Assembly (NCBI GenBank): GCA_945643635.1
Contig: CALZFC010000105.1
Coordinates: forward strand, 610,001 to 674,000
DNA length: 64,000 bases
Source: Allodiplogaster sudhausi
Lineage: Eukaryota > Nematoda > Chromadorea > Rhabditida > Diplogasteridae
Direction: 5' to 3'
The notes beneath the pieces were generated by a model that did not search any database, had not been told where the DNA came from, and worked only from the letters and a program-made list of their open reading frames with translations. Below, in pieces: positions 1 through 11,600 of this stretch (positions within the stretch are counted from its first letter, which is position 1; every line of letters begins with the position of its first letter). Made by a program: the position numbers and the translations under genes.

Positions 1-650
1 AAATAAAATGACTGTAAGCAGACGGATTGCGTGAGGACGGAGGAGGACGATATGAGGGGGGTGCCCTGTACTGAGCGGAGACCAGCACTGAAAGGAACAC
101 GACGGAAGGAAAGGAGCGACTCCTCATCTTCTTCGTCTCCTTCTCGGTCTTCTTCTGTCTTCTTCCCTCAGATTACCTAAAGGGGAAGCGAAAAGGATTC
201 GACTGCATCTACATATGACTTCATTCAAAGTTTAAGAAAAAAGGAAACAACGAAATGTTGTTCGAACTCTGTTAGAAATTCTTTTCTTTCAAATCATTTT
301 TATCAGAAATAATTAACAAAACGATTCGTTGACAATCATAGCACTCACAGACACTAAAAAAAGAAGACACATATCAACACGAAAAAATACTAAGTCTCAC
401 GAGAAGGACAGAGGAAGTGGAGGAGAAAAAGAACAAAATAGAGAGAGAAAAAGAGCGAGAGCCGACAAGAAAAAGAAATTGGGCGTAGGCGCCCTGTAAT
501 GCCACAGGAGTTTAGAAAAGAGAGGAAAACGAAGAGAGAGAGAGAACGAGAGAGAGGGAGAGAGAAGAGGAGAGAGAGAGAGAGAAGGTAGAGACGGAAG
601 AGAGTAGAGAGATGATGGGGCGTGGTCGTGTACTCACATAGCTATTGAGA
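1..650. other. Gene-free, purine-rich leader of the window
   Basis: I see no coding exon here. From about 420 to 610 the plus strand is a nearly pure A/G run rich in GAGA, with only short interruptions. Upstream sequence is unremarkable and AT-moderate. It may be an intron or UTR of a gene whose exons lie outside the window. Confidence 0.5.
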
Positions 651-726
651 TGGCGGCTGTGTCATTCGTTGTAGGCGTATTCTTCAAGCCAAGGATAACC
701 ACTGAGAAGGAACCGCGTGGCGAAGA

Positions 727-758
<32 letters not shown>

Positions 759-832
759 GCTCTCTCTCCCTCTCTTTCTCTCTATCTCACTCTCTCTCGC
801 TCTCTCTCTCTCTCTCTCGTTCTCTCTCCCTA

Positions 833-871
<39 letters not shown>

Positions 872-898
872 CTCTCAATCTGTCTTGCTGTTTCTCTA
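727..898. repeat. (CT)n microsatellite
   Basis: About 170 bp of almost uninterrupted CT/TC dinucleotides on the plus strand with scattered single-base changes. All apparent open frames across it are Ser/Leu or Arg/Glu repeats created by the dinucleotide and are not genes. Confidence 0.9.
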
Positions 899-899
899 G

Positions 900-1453
900 C
901 TATCTCACACATCCGTTTACTCTTTTCCGTTAATTCTTTTCCACACCCTACAATTCAACTCGTAACCGATGCCATCACATGTAAAGAGATGAGATGTAAG
1001 GCATAAAAGACCTATGTACATATGTATGTATATGCATATGTAAGTAAGAAGGAATTGGAGGTACACTGATGGTTTTCTAGCAAAAAAAGCAGACATATGA
1101 ATAAAATACCTTATGGTTAGATAAATTTTGAAACAAAAACTTTAAAAAGGAAAGTCCTAAAAAGTTCCTTTTTATGAGTACTTTTAGAATAAGGGTGAAT
1201 TAGTTTCTGGAAAGGATGATGATTCCAGAGAGATTCCCCCCCCCCCGAGTGAAGAATGGGAGAGCTTCATCCTTCTGTCCATATTCACTCACTCCCTCCG
1301 TGAACAGTCATCCAACGGAGTTGTTAACAAATACAAAAGATCCATGCAGATGGAGAGAGAGTATTAAATGGGAACTAACTAGTACGGGGCCAGAATGGAG
1401 CGGATAATGGAATAGAGAGTTAAAGAGAGTGCGTGAGCCAGAGAGGCTTCAAA

Positions 1454-1513
<60 letters not shown>

Positions 1514-1816
1514 AATATGATGTAAGGAAAGATCATTCATTACCTTTGGGGAAAGCATTAAATTATAAAACAAAAACGATTAAAAGTACGCAGAATATAT
1601 GGATAACAGATGTAATTCATAACTTTAAGAAGAACGGAACAGCAATCGTTGGAGTTATGAATTACTGGGAAGATGAACTAGAAAGCCAATGATATCATGG
1701 AAGGAAAGGGCGTTCCAACTGTATTGCAGCTGCACTTCAAGACATTATGCCATTCACTGCGAATGCTGCCAAAGAAGCCGCGCCACACCTTTCACTTCTC
1801 CAACTCTTTTCCCTTT

Positions 1817-1820
<4 letters not shown>
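900..1820. other. No gene seen; contains a (GA)n tract at 1458-1513
   Basis: About 0.9 kb with no exon I can support. It contains a run of nine C at about 1237 and a (GA)n microsatellite at 1458-1513 interrupted once by an extra A. The rest is ordinary AT-leaning sequence. Confidence 0.5.
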
Positions 1821-1822
<2 letters not shown>

Positions 1823-1853
<31 letters not shown>

Positions 1854-2258
1854 CTCATTTTCCTCCCTCTCGTTGAGTCTCTCTCACCTACTGCCTTTCA
1901 CTTCTTCAACTCTTTTCCGTTCCCCTCCCCCCCTCTCTCTTATTTTCCTCCATCACGTTGAATTTTCTAGCCTACCACCTTTCACTTGTCCAAGTCTTCG
2001 CCCTTTCCTCTCTCCCTCTCTCTCTCATTTCCTCCCTTTCTTTCACTTACTCATCTCCAATTCTCTGTCATTCTCTTCTCCCCACAATTTCCATTTTCCC
2101 ACTTTCCCTTTCAAACGTCTTTTCGCCTTCTTTGCCTCCCTCACTCCCCATTTCTCTCTCTCTCTATCTTTCTCTCTCTCTCTCTCCTCTCTCTCTCTCT
2201 GTCTCTCTCTCTCTTTCTCTCTCTCTCTTTCTATCTTTCTCTCACTAGTTCTCTCCTC
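1823..2258. repeat. CT-rich compound microsatellite
   Basis: Plus strand is over 80 percent pyrimidine, with pure (CT)n blocks at about 1823-1850 and 2155-2235 joined by degenerate CT-rich sequence. Ser/Leu-rich frames through it are low-complexity artefacts. Confidence 0.85.
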
Positions 2259-2259
2259 G

Positions 2260-4320
2260 TTTGACTTGGCATTTCTCGCGGTGAGAAATGGAAGCTGATT
2301 GCTGGTCGCTTTCTTCAGCGGAAACCGGCTGAAACTCTTTTCTGCAGACGCCGTGACCCTCAGAGATAAGGCAGTGATTGGACAACTCAAACTCTGACAA
2401 GGGCGACCAGGGGGAAGCTACCCCTTCTCTCTCTCTCTCTCCCCATCCCCTCTCTCTTTCTCTCTCCCTCTGATCATCATGTACATAAATGACTTTCACC
2501 CTTGACTACTCACTCTCTTATGTACTTCTCACTGTAACACTCATTTTTCCATAATTCAATGGCTGAAGAAAGACTGTGATGGCATGAACGATTTTTACTT
2601 ATTCTCCACGCCTTTTTTGTTTCATTATTGGGGGATTATATATAATTAAACATAACATGTTGCGACTTAGATAGATAAAAAGATAATTAGAATGTGCCAT
2701 ATCACTCATCCACTGCTAGTTCTCATATGCCGTACTTATCCATCATTCGAAGTACCCTTGAGGCTAAGCGTTCAATCATGCTTGGGAGAGAGAGGTGACT
2801 GAAAGAATGATGATGCAGAGGCAGAGAGAGGATAAGAGCGCTAGCAAGAATATGGCAAAGGTCAAATGACGAGGTGTGCTGAACATCCATGCGAGGTGAT
2901 GAGCTGATACTATCATGCTGCCATGTATACCTGTCAAGGATGGCCGGACTGGCCCTGGCTGTCAGGATGGGAAGACACCCAGCACATGTCACCACCAAAG
3001 CTTTCTCTTCTTTGCCACCATTACTTGCAACTAACACGACCATTCCGAGGAACTGTTTTATGCGCACAATGATGTTCGTTGTTGCGGTGACCAATCTCGG
3101 AGGAGAAGAGAAACAACTTGAGTGAGGAATGGGAAGTTAGATGAGGGATACAGGTAGTCAGATCGGCAGCTGCCTCGGCAAGGAACTTGCGAGGTCGCGA
3201 GTCGGGGAGGAGACACATTGGCCACTCCCCCTCACTATAAAACGCAGCACGACGACAGGAAAGGGAACAGGTAGAGGAGGGGACTCGTCCCAAGTTCAAC
3301 TCTTCTCTAAACAAGCAAAAAGCCTTGCCGCAGATTTCAGGGAAAGGTTCAGATGGAGGGAGAACACGGCTTGGAGGCAAAAACTTGCAACAGGAGGATG
3401 GCATTTCCTGGGAACTCCGCTGGGAAAGCGAAAGAAAGACAATGGTATACTAAAAAGAAAATCTATCGCGAAGAATGGAAGCCAGTCCACGATGGAGATT
3501 TCGATTGAATATGATAAAAGGAAGGAAGAAGGGCTAGCCGGCCGGGACCGGCCACACCAGCATCCACCCACGACGCTACACGTTTGCTTCTCCCGTCATG
3601 ACAAATGCACACCAACACGTTACAGAAGCATCCCTCACACCTCTGCACGGCTATCTTCTCCGAGTAAAAGAAACTAGTAACGCAAGAAGATTCGAGAATA
3701 GAGAGGGAAGCCGTGCGGCTGAGTGGGGAGCGGGCTGGGGAGGAGACATTAGGCCGGTAGCCTACAACACTATGTACACTACGGCACTCGAGCCAATCTG
3801 GGTGAAAAGCACAGATGAGGAAGGCGATACAACTCGAGAAGAACAGCAAAATTAGAGGGGGAAAGTATTACGCAACATTGAACTTGTCAATAAACTTAAT
3901 TACTGCAAAAAAACACCGAATCCTACGAACTTAAAGAAAAATAACTTGACCAAGTGGCCACCTAAACTCACTTAATGTCATCCTTAACACAACGATTCAA
4001 GATCATTTGACAGTGGAAACGAGCTTTAAGAATAGAAAAAATAGGTAATGAAGAGTGGAACAAACAAAGTTGACGAGAAAGAAGACATCTATGTTGAATT
4101 CTTAGAGGATATAATGCATACATATAGTTTTATCTAGCTCAAAGGCAAAAAAGTGTATGGGCCTGGGCACATCAGTTGTTATAACGTTGCAGAGAAATCA
4201 TGGGGAAAGATCAGATACGGAGTCAAGACGATGCCCGGAACTGAAAATTGAAGAATTTTATGACCAAACGCGCCCGAAAGCTGTTTGTGACAAAACTCGA
4301 TTGGATCGAAGGATATGTAC
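2260..4320. other. Unassigned stretch, possible isolated exons
   Basis: I found no recognisable protein family. A TATA-like CTATAAAA occurs at about 3233 after a GC-richer stretch, and 2290-2420 minus has a short open frame of normal composition (about 50 residues), but neither joins into a gene model. Open frames on both strands at 2720-3680 overlap each other and resemble no family, so I treat them as chance. Confidence 0.4.
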
Positions 4321-4329
4321 GCTGAATTA

Positions 4330-4767
4330 TATATTTTTTGCTAAAGTTCATCCAGGGGTTTTCCGGCACGGGGAAAAGGAATATTAATTTCTTATCACGA
4401 CGTCATTTTTCCGAGTTACGTTAAGTACATGGTATCTAGCCCTTTTGCTCCAAATTACGTGAAAACCATGTCATTTGTGTTAGTTTAGACGGGGAATACA
4501 AGTGAACAGCAAACATGAGTAGCATATTAACTTATGAGTTAGTGTTTTGGATCTAAAATAACACAAAAATTACACGGTTTACACGTAGTTTGGAGCCAAA
4601 CGGCCAACTACCGTATACTTACCCAACTCGGAAAATGACAAGGTGATAAGAAATGAATATGATATTCGTGTTCCCGTACCTGAAAACCTCCTGGGGTGAA
4701 CTTTAGCGAAAAATATTTTTTTCTAAAAATAAAGGTCGACCTCTGGGGTGGGAATAGTTTAATAGAA
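4330..4767. repeat. Fold-back element with ~150-bp inverted arms
   Basis: The stretch at about 4330-4480 and the reverse complement of about 4565-4720 align over roughly 150 bp with frequent mismatches. Both carry a core reading AAGTTCA(T/C)CC(A/C) followed by GG-rich bases, then a CACGGGGA- or TACGGGAA-type segment, then CATTTCTTATCAC-like sequence. The right side ends near a TAGTTTAATAGAACC motif resembling the terminus of the element in the formin intron at 43449-43964. I infer a degraded non-autonomous DNA transposon of the same broad family. No target duplication was identified. Confidence 0.6.
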
Positions 4768-4823
4768 CCATTCCCTTTGGCAATGGAGGCCTTGAGTCAA
4801 AAGTATCACGCTGCCCACAGACC

Positions 4824-6765
4824 TCAAGACTTGTCTCCGTCAGGGCCGGAAGGAACAGGAACAGCAGAAGCTGCCGGGGAGTCCTCAATCATTTGCAGGT
4901 CCGCCACGTACAACTTCGGGTCGACTGCCTTGGGGATGGGCTGAATCTGGGTTCGCAGCTCATTCTCGATTCTGCGAAGGGTGTGGCGATCCTCATAGGT
5001 TATGAGGTTGATGGCGATTCCCAGGTGGCCAAAGCGACCAGAACTGAAATAGTCACAATTATTAAAACTCGGAAAAGCAATCATAATTTGAATTGAAATG
5101 GAAACTTGATGAAAGAAAACAAACCGTCCAATTCGATGAAGGTAAGTCTCCGCATTCCTGGGGAAGTCGAAGTTAATGACGACGTTCACAGCCTGGACAA
5201 AGAAAAAAAGAAGCGGTTAATTGAACAGGTTCCAAAAGTAGCAATCGGAAATTGAAATTCGCGAATACGATACCTGAATGTCGATACCACGAGTGAGCAG
5301 ATCGGAACAGACGAGATTGCGGCAATTGCCTTGGCGGAAATCATGGAAGACACGGTTGCGATGATTCTGAGCCATGCGGGAGTGGATGTAGTAGCAAGAG
5401 TAGCCAATCTCCGTGATCTTCTTGGCCAGCAGCTCTACCCGCTGAGTGCTGTTGCAGAAGATGATGGACTGGTTAATTTGCAGCTGAAATTAAACTTCTG
5501 CCAAACTGAGCTTCGACCATTCCAAAAGACAAATGGACCTTGCGGAAGAGGGTGTTGAGGCAGTGGACCTTCTGCTTCTCCTGCACGTAGGCGTAGTACT
5601 GAGTGACACCCAGAAGGGTCAGCTCCTCCATCAGATTGATCTCGTACGGCTTCCGCATGTGTTTCTTCATGAACTCCGTCACCGACATCGGGAAGGTAGC
5701 CGAATACAGCATAATCTGTCGCTGCTTGGGCAGGAAGGAAATCAGACGATCCAGCACACCCTAAATCCAAAAAAATTTGTGGCATTCTTTTTACAAACAG
5801 CTTCCTGTCTTGTGTAGGAAATACATTCCTACACTTAAACAGCACAAGAAATTTGCATTAAAGTGTAATGTGAAATATGTGACCTGGAAATCCTGGCTAA
5901 GAAGTTTGTCAGCCTCATCAAGAACTAGAATGTTAGACTGGGAGACATCTGCAACGCCCTTCTCCATGAGATCCAGGATACGTCCAGGGGTGGCAATGAC
6001 GAGGTGAACAGTGCCGTTCAAGCGCATGATATCGTCCCTCAGATCCGTGCCTCCCGTGGTAACCATCACCTACAATTCTCAATGATACGATCTATAAAGA
6101 CGATACGTTCAAAGATGTAAATTATGGTGGCAATTCTCTCAAAAGTAGCACCCAAACAAATACAACAAAAAATAGCATCAACAATAAATTCGAACCTTCA
6201 GTTTGATGTGCTTGGACAGTTCGACACAGATCTGTGAAGTCTGAAGCGCAAGCTCCCGAGTAGGAACGATGATGAGAGCTTGGACCTTTTTGATGGCCGG
6301 ATTGATCTTTTCAATAACAGGAATGCAATACGCTCCGGTCTTTCCAGTTCCATTCTTCGCTCGAGCCAAAATGTCCTGGCCTGTAAATTTGAATCATAAC
6401 TTCTTAGCAACTATAATTTTGTAAGGGCCGGCAAGCAAAGGAAAAAAGGTTGAGTACTGACCAGTCATAGCAATTCCGATGGACGCCTCCTGAATCGGAC
6501 TCGGTTTCTCCCATCCCTTTTCGAAGATTCCCATCAGAAGATCCCTTCCAAGGCAAAAGTCCTCGAAATCAATTCCCTTGGTCTCGGTGACATCCTAAGG
6601 CGAAATTTTACTCCGTTACATGATTTAAAAAAAAAAGAATGAATTGTGTCATCTATGATCTATGAACTATCCAGAGAAACAAACAGCAGTTTTGAAGCGC
6701 TTGTCCTTAGGTGGGAGTTTGAGGTTCTGCTTCCAGTTCTCCTCATTCACTGTAGCAACTTCCAT
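4824..6765 (-). CDS. DDX6: DEAD-box RNA helicase DDX6/Me31B/Dhh1
   Basis: ATP-dependent RNA helicase that represses translation and promotes mRNA decapping in P-bodies. I resolve eight exons: 6765-6685, 6594-6462, 6380-6196, 6069-5884, 5760-5539, 5483-5274, 5192-5125 and 5043-4824. The motifs run in order: the Q-motif context [13 protein letters not shown], motif [22 protein letters not shown], motif [13 protein letters not shown], motif III SAT, ARGID-like TRGIDIQ, and motif VI HRIGRSGR. The second RecA lobe and tail match DDX6 almost residue for residue, for example [16 protein letters not shown]. The start at 6765 gives a short N-terminus (27 residues in exon 1), compatible with invertebrate orthologues; a further 5' exon cannot be excluded. 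The C-terminus after KLYVAD is short and ends in TGA. Confidence 0.98.
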
Positions 6766-6779
6766 GTTCCAGGATCTAA

Positions 6780-8640
6780 ATCACTTCATCAGTTGACAAC
6801 ACGCTAAACATTCTGGGACGAACCTTTCTTCTGGTGAAGAGCAGAGTTATCAAAATCAGCACTAGCACAACGGCTGTCAGCTACTGCGACAAGGTCTGTT
6901 TCTGAACGAGAGCAGGAAGGATTAGCACCCCAAAGCAGAACAACGAAACAAGGGAAGAGAAAGACAAGTGTTTGAAATCGCCAGACAGGCCGTTTGCCGT
7001 GATACGCAGCCTGAGTATCGGAAACACATAGGCGCTAAATTCGAAATTAATTTTCCTGAGTTTTAGCTGCGTAATCGACGTTCCTAAATTCATTTAAACT
7101 TCCTACAAACAGGAATTATTCCTCGATGAGAAATAATATGTATTATATTGCTCGAGCTCGGAGGTTCAAAAATACTTTTTTTTTGGCTGAAATTCTTCCC
7201 ATGAGGTTATTCGACACGGCGAACACCAATGTAGTTTTCATTTCTAGTCATTCAAAAATATTTTTTTTTGGCTGAAATTCTTCCCAAGAAGTTATTCGAC
7301 ACGGCGAACACCAATGTAGTTTTCATTTTTAGTCATAGTTATTTCTTTTATTTTCATAGGTTAAGATAGTCATGCGGTTTATATCACTGGATTTGATTCT
7401 CATGCAGAATACGAGTTTGGTGCTGTTTGCTCGAAAAACATGCGGTTATGATAAATAAAACACAATGACGCGATTTCAGACCAATTAGATTTTTTTTTAA
7501 ATTATGGCATGCTGAATACGTAATAATTAAACTGCGGGAAACGCCGAATATTTTTTCTCGACCCCTGGGGTGGAAGCTTCGCATCTATACATTCCACTCG
7601 TTAGAAATAATTTTATTTGCTTCGAAGCCATAAGAATTAACATAATTGCGAACTACTGCGTACTATATTTATGAAATAGTGTAGATATTTTATTTTAACA
7701 CCGTAACAAAATGATGGGGAATCACAAATTACGGGGAGTCATGATACTGGGAACATAAATGAGGGGGAATAAAAATGATGGTGAAGTTCTTCACTTTCAA
7801 TACAGTCGACACTAGAACTCACAGATTCTCTAATATTAGCAATCACAAATGTTTTAAAAGTAAATTCTAACGGCAAATTAGGCAATACTAGGGAGGAGGC
7901 GGTAAAGAGACGACCCACGGCGCGGGTACAGAACAAAAAAAAAACCATGTTCAAAAATCCTCCACAAATTGGGGAATTGACATGAATTTTCATTAATGAT
8001 TAAGGAGATGATTCTTTAAGGACAAAGTCGAACGCCAAAAGAGCACAAATCATTTCAACGTATGTCTAACTATTGTTTGCAGTTGGAACAAAATCCTGTT
8101 TATCTTACTAATTTTGTTTGAAACTAAAACTTTAATTTTGTTTGAAACTAACCCGGCGCCGGTCCCAAATGTCTGACCTTATTACCACCTCTACATAGGA
8201 GATAATTACAGTGTCGAACTATATTCTTCCGTAAACCACCCCAACGTCTTTAGAATGAAAGTAAATGACGAACGGTGACCCCCTGGAATGCTCTCCCAAG
8301 CGCAATTGTTGACTCGGTCAACCCAAGCCAATTTAAATGCCGATTACAGGCATTCCTATAATGGCATCTTGTTTTAACACTCTCTATCTAGATATTTCTT
8401 CTTATATTTTTATTTCATGCTGTTTTGTCGTATCTTTCGTTTTATCGTAATAATGTTTTCTTTCTTTCTCTCGTTTTGCTCTCACTAGCATATAGTGATA
8501 ATGCCACTGAAGTCACATTTAATATTCCATCCATGATTCTTCATTTTAAATATGTTTCTCCTCGGTGAGCAATAAACAATATATAAATAATGCAGCAATT
8601 GCATATGGAAACGAATGAGTCTGATAAAGAAAATTAAAAA
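6780..8640. other. Intergenic, transposon-derived remnants
   Basis: No exon is supported between DDX6 and the 3' end of NOMO. Both genes are on the minus strand, so this holds DDX6's promoter and NOMO's downstream flank. It contains the 86-bp tandem duplication at 7165-7336 and a nearby CCCCTGGGGTGGAAG segment (about 7563) resembling the cores of the other fold-back elements. Confidence 0.6.
7165..7336. repeat. Two tandem copies of an 86-bp unit
   Basis: The segment from TTCAAAAATA to TAGTCA at 7165-7250 is repeated at 7251-7336 with only a few differences. Inside is AATTCTTCCCA..AGGTTATTCGACACGG, reminiscent of the AATTCACCCCAGGAGGTT core of the terminal-inverted-repeat elements elsewhere in the window, so it may be a duplicated transposon arm. 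Confidence 0.85.
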
Positions 8641-8643
8641 AAA

Positions 8644-11600
8644 TCATCGTTTCTTCCTAGATTGTGATAGGGAGGTAGCGGAGAAGGAAGCAGAGGCCTG
8701 AGGAGGGGAGGAGGGGCGCTCCCCGCGAGAAGCGAAGTCGCGCAGCCAAGAAAGACACTGTTCCTGGTTCATGATGAAGTAAGCCACCAGGGCAAGGAAA
8801 GGCAGGGCCAGCAGAGAAGCACGAGAGATCTCGACCTGAAGGAGACTGGGTGAGAGTGGAAGGAGAGAGAGAGAGAGAGCCACTGACATCATGATGGGTG
8901 GAAGATGGCAGGAGATGCAGACGGACAATCTTCACTGCTTCATCAGCACGGAAGAGAGTGGTGACGGCAGACAGGGAGGGCGACGACGCCCCTTCTGGCT
9001 CCACTCGCACTCTGTACTCCTCCCCGTTACGCGTCAGGTTACGCACCAGGTAAACATTCACCTGAAAAAAGGTTATCAAAGCTTGGACCTTAAGTATACT
9101 AAATAAAGCCCTTTTGTCACGAAAGACATCTATCGCGTCTGAACATTACATTGGATTCATCTAAGAAGTTGTTCATGCACTGCTTTCCCACAATTCTTCG
9201 GAAGGACTCTACATGAACAAAAAATTTAAATATCTGAGCCAACACTGATTTTCATAAAGCGGGACCATCTTCAACCAAAACGATTCCACTCCATCTCAGA
9301 GTCAGAAAGCTAATCACCAATTCACTGCCTTGATAAACACACCGGGGAAACAAGGACGTGGCTCGTGACGGTTTCTCCAGTCAGTTCACGGGCGACACTC
9401 ACACGCAAGGACGGGATCGCCACCTCGGGAGGAACCCCGAAGCTCACTTCCACTCCCAGTTCCACTCCTTCGTCTTGGGGAATAGACACCTGTTTGTGAA
9501 ATAGTGGTTAGGGCGAAGGGAAGGGGTGAACGAGCCTGTGAGGAAGACGACAGAGAGAGAGAGAGAGATAGAGGAGGAGAAAAGAGAGGAGGGCAGAAAG
9601 GAGAGAGAGAGAAGAGAGAGACCATGTCGAGTCCGAAGGTGTCTTGCTCTACAGAAACGATGAAGTGGCTAGGGAAGCAGTGCGGGGGCTCCGCTTCTCC
9701 CACTTGAGCTCGGGGTGAAATTCTTAACAGAGCTTGTCTAATCACACTCTGAGTGTGCAATATTGGAACCTGTAAGTGCAGGAAGGGAGGAGTCCTCGAA
9801 TGCGGAAAGAGCCGTCTCGGGAGGTGGTGGCCTCACTCTCGTGCTGCTCGCAACCCTCACTCAGGGCACGCACCATGACATCTGCCACTGCCTGGCCATT
9901 CATCTCTCGGATCTTCCCCATTGTACTGCAAGGAACTCAGTTCTTTCAAGACGAGAGGATCTCTCTTGCCTGTATGCCACTCGCTTCCCTATCATTTCTT
10001 TCTAGAAGGGAGGATCTCTCTTGCCTGTATGCCACTCGCTTCCCTATCATTTCTTTCTAGAAGGGAGGATCTCTCTTGCCTGTATGCCACTCGCTTCCCT
10101 ATCATTTCCAGCTCCTCGTGTTCACCCTCCTTCATCGTCACGGTAACAGTGCTCGGAGAAAGCAGGTATTCTTGCAGAAAAGCACGGATCAGAGTACCGG
10201 GAGCCTAAAATAAGAGCATTTGAAGAGAGAGATGGAGAATGAGAATGAGAGAGAAAGATATACTAATGCAGTGAGTTTGATGTGTCCATCCTCTCCAATA
10301 ACAAGAGTGCGCTTTTCCTGTGATGGCCCCCTTAGATGAAGAGTGACCTCCCCGAGTGGCCTGCGGCTTCCTTCTTCCAACTGAAATAACTCTCTTCTTT
10401 TATTGGGATGTCTTTAATCAAACAATAAAAAGACTCACCACTCGAATGGATAACTGGGAAAGTTTGAGACTCTTCAGATGCCCTGGGAGATTTCCGGGAG
10501 AAAAGGAATAGCCATCTTTCTCCGCCTTCATTTCCAGATCAGAAACACGGAGAAGAGGACCAACTCTGGAATGAGGCAAAGAGAATCAGTCATAATAGGA
10601 TAGAGATAAAGAGAGATAGAGAGTAAGAGAGACATCTAGAGGACACAGACAAAGAGAGCGGGAAAAACAGAAAGAAGGTAAAATGTTTTGAACCTGAATC
10701 GTCCGTTTTTGTCGGAGAGAACAGAAAGAGAAAAAGGAAGATGAGAAGCGGCGATGCTGACTTGAACTCCCTCCACGGGGGGATCAACTTCTCCCTCCAC
10801 GAACTCGCCCTCAACATTTCATTTGATGCTTACGCCAGATCCCATCTCGAGAATACCTGGATTGTCTTAAAGTGAGCGGCGTTCTCGATGCATTCTCCAT
10901 TGAAAGGAAGAGTAAGAAGGGGCGGATCGAAGAGATGACTGCTAGAGTGAGGTTCCAGACGAATCTGAACATTTCCAATTCTACTCATCTCTCACTATTT
11001 ATCTGAGGACAAAATGAATATAACTTGCAGTGAGAACCTCATGCCCTGAACTACTGAGCGGCTCCTTCCATGCGAAAGAACCATCCGCAGAAACGGCGAT
11101 TTCCCTCTCCCCCGCAGGCGATCTACGAGGGGAATTGCGGAGAGAAAGAGAGATAGGAAGGAAGGCGAGAGAAAGAGAGATGGGAAGGAATGCGAGAGAA
11201 AGAGAGATGGGAAGGAGGAGGGCGGAGAGAAGGGAAGCTAGCAATTGTAAGTAAGATAAGAGCCAACTTGACAGAGAGACGGAGACCATCAACAGAGCTT
11301 TGACGTGCAATGAAGCCACGGAGAGAGGCTTCAGTGGCTGAGAAGACAAGGATTCCACTGGAGGGAACAGACACTTCCACTTCAGAACGGTCGAATATCA
11401 GACATGATTCCAACTGAAGAGATGAGAGAGAGAGAAAGATAGAATAGAAAGAGTAGCGAATCAGTGGATGACTGACAGAGAGGATATACGAGCCAGGAGT
11501 TGGCAGGCAAATGCTGTTGCCACCAGAAGAAGCTGCTACTTCTCCTCTAATCTGCCGCTCGCCATTGTGCACCCATTTCTAAGACAGAAGACATTAAAGA

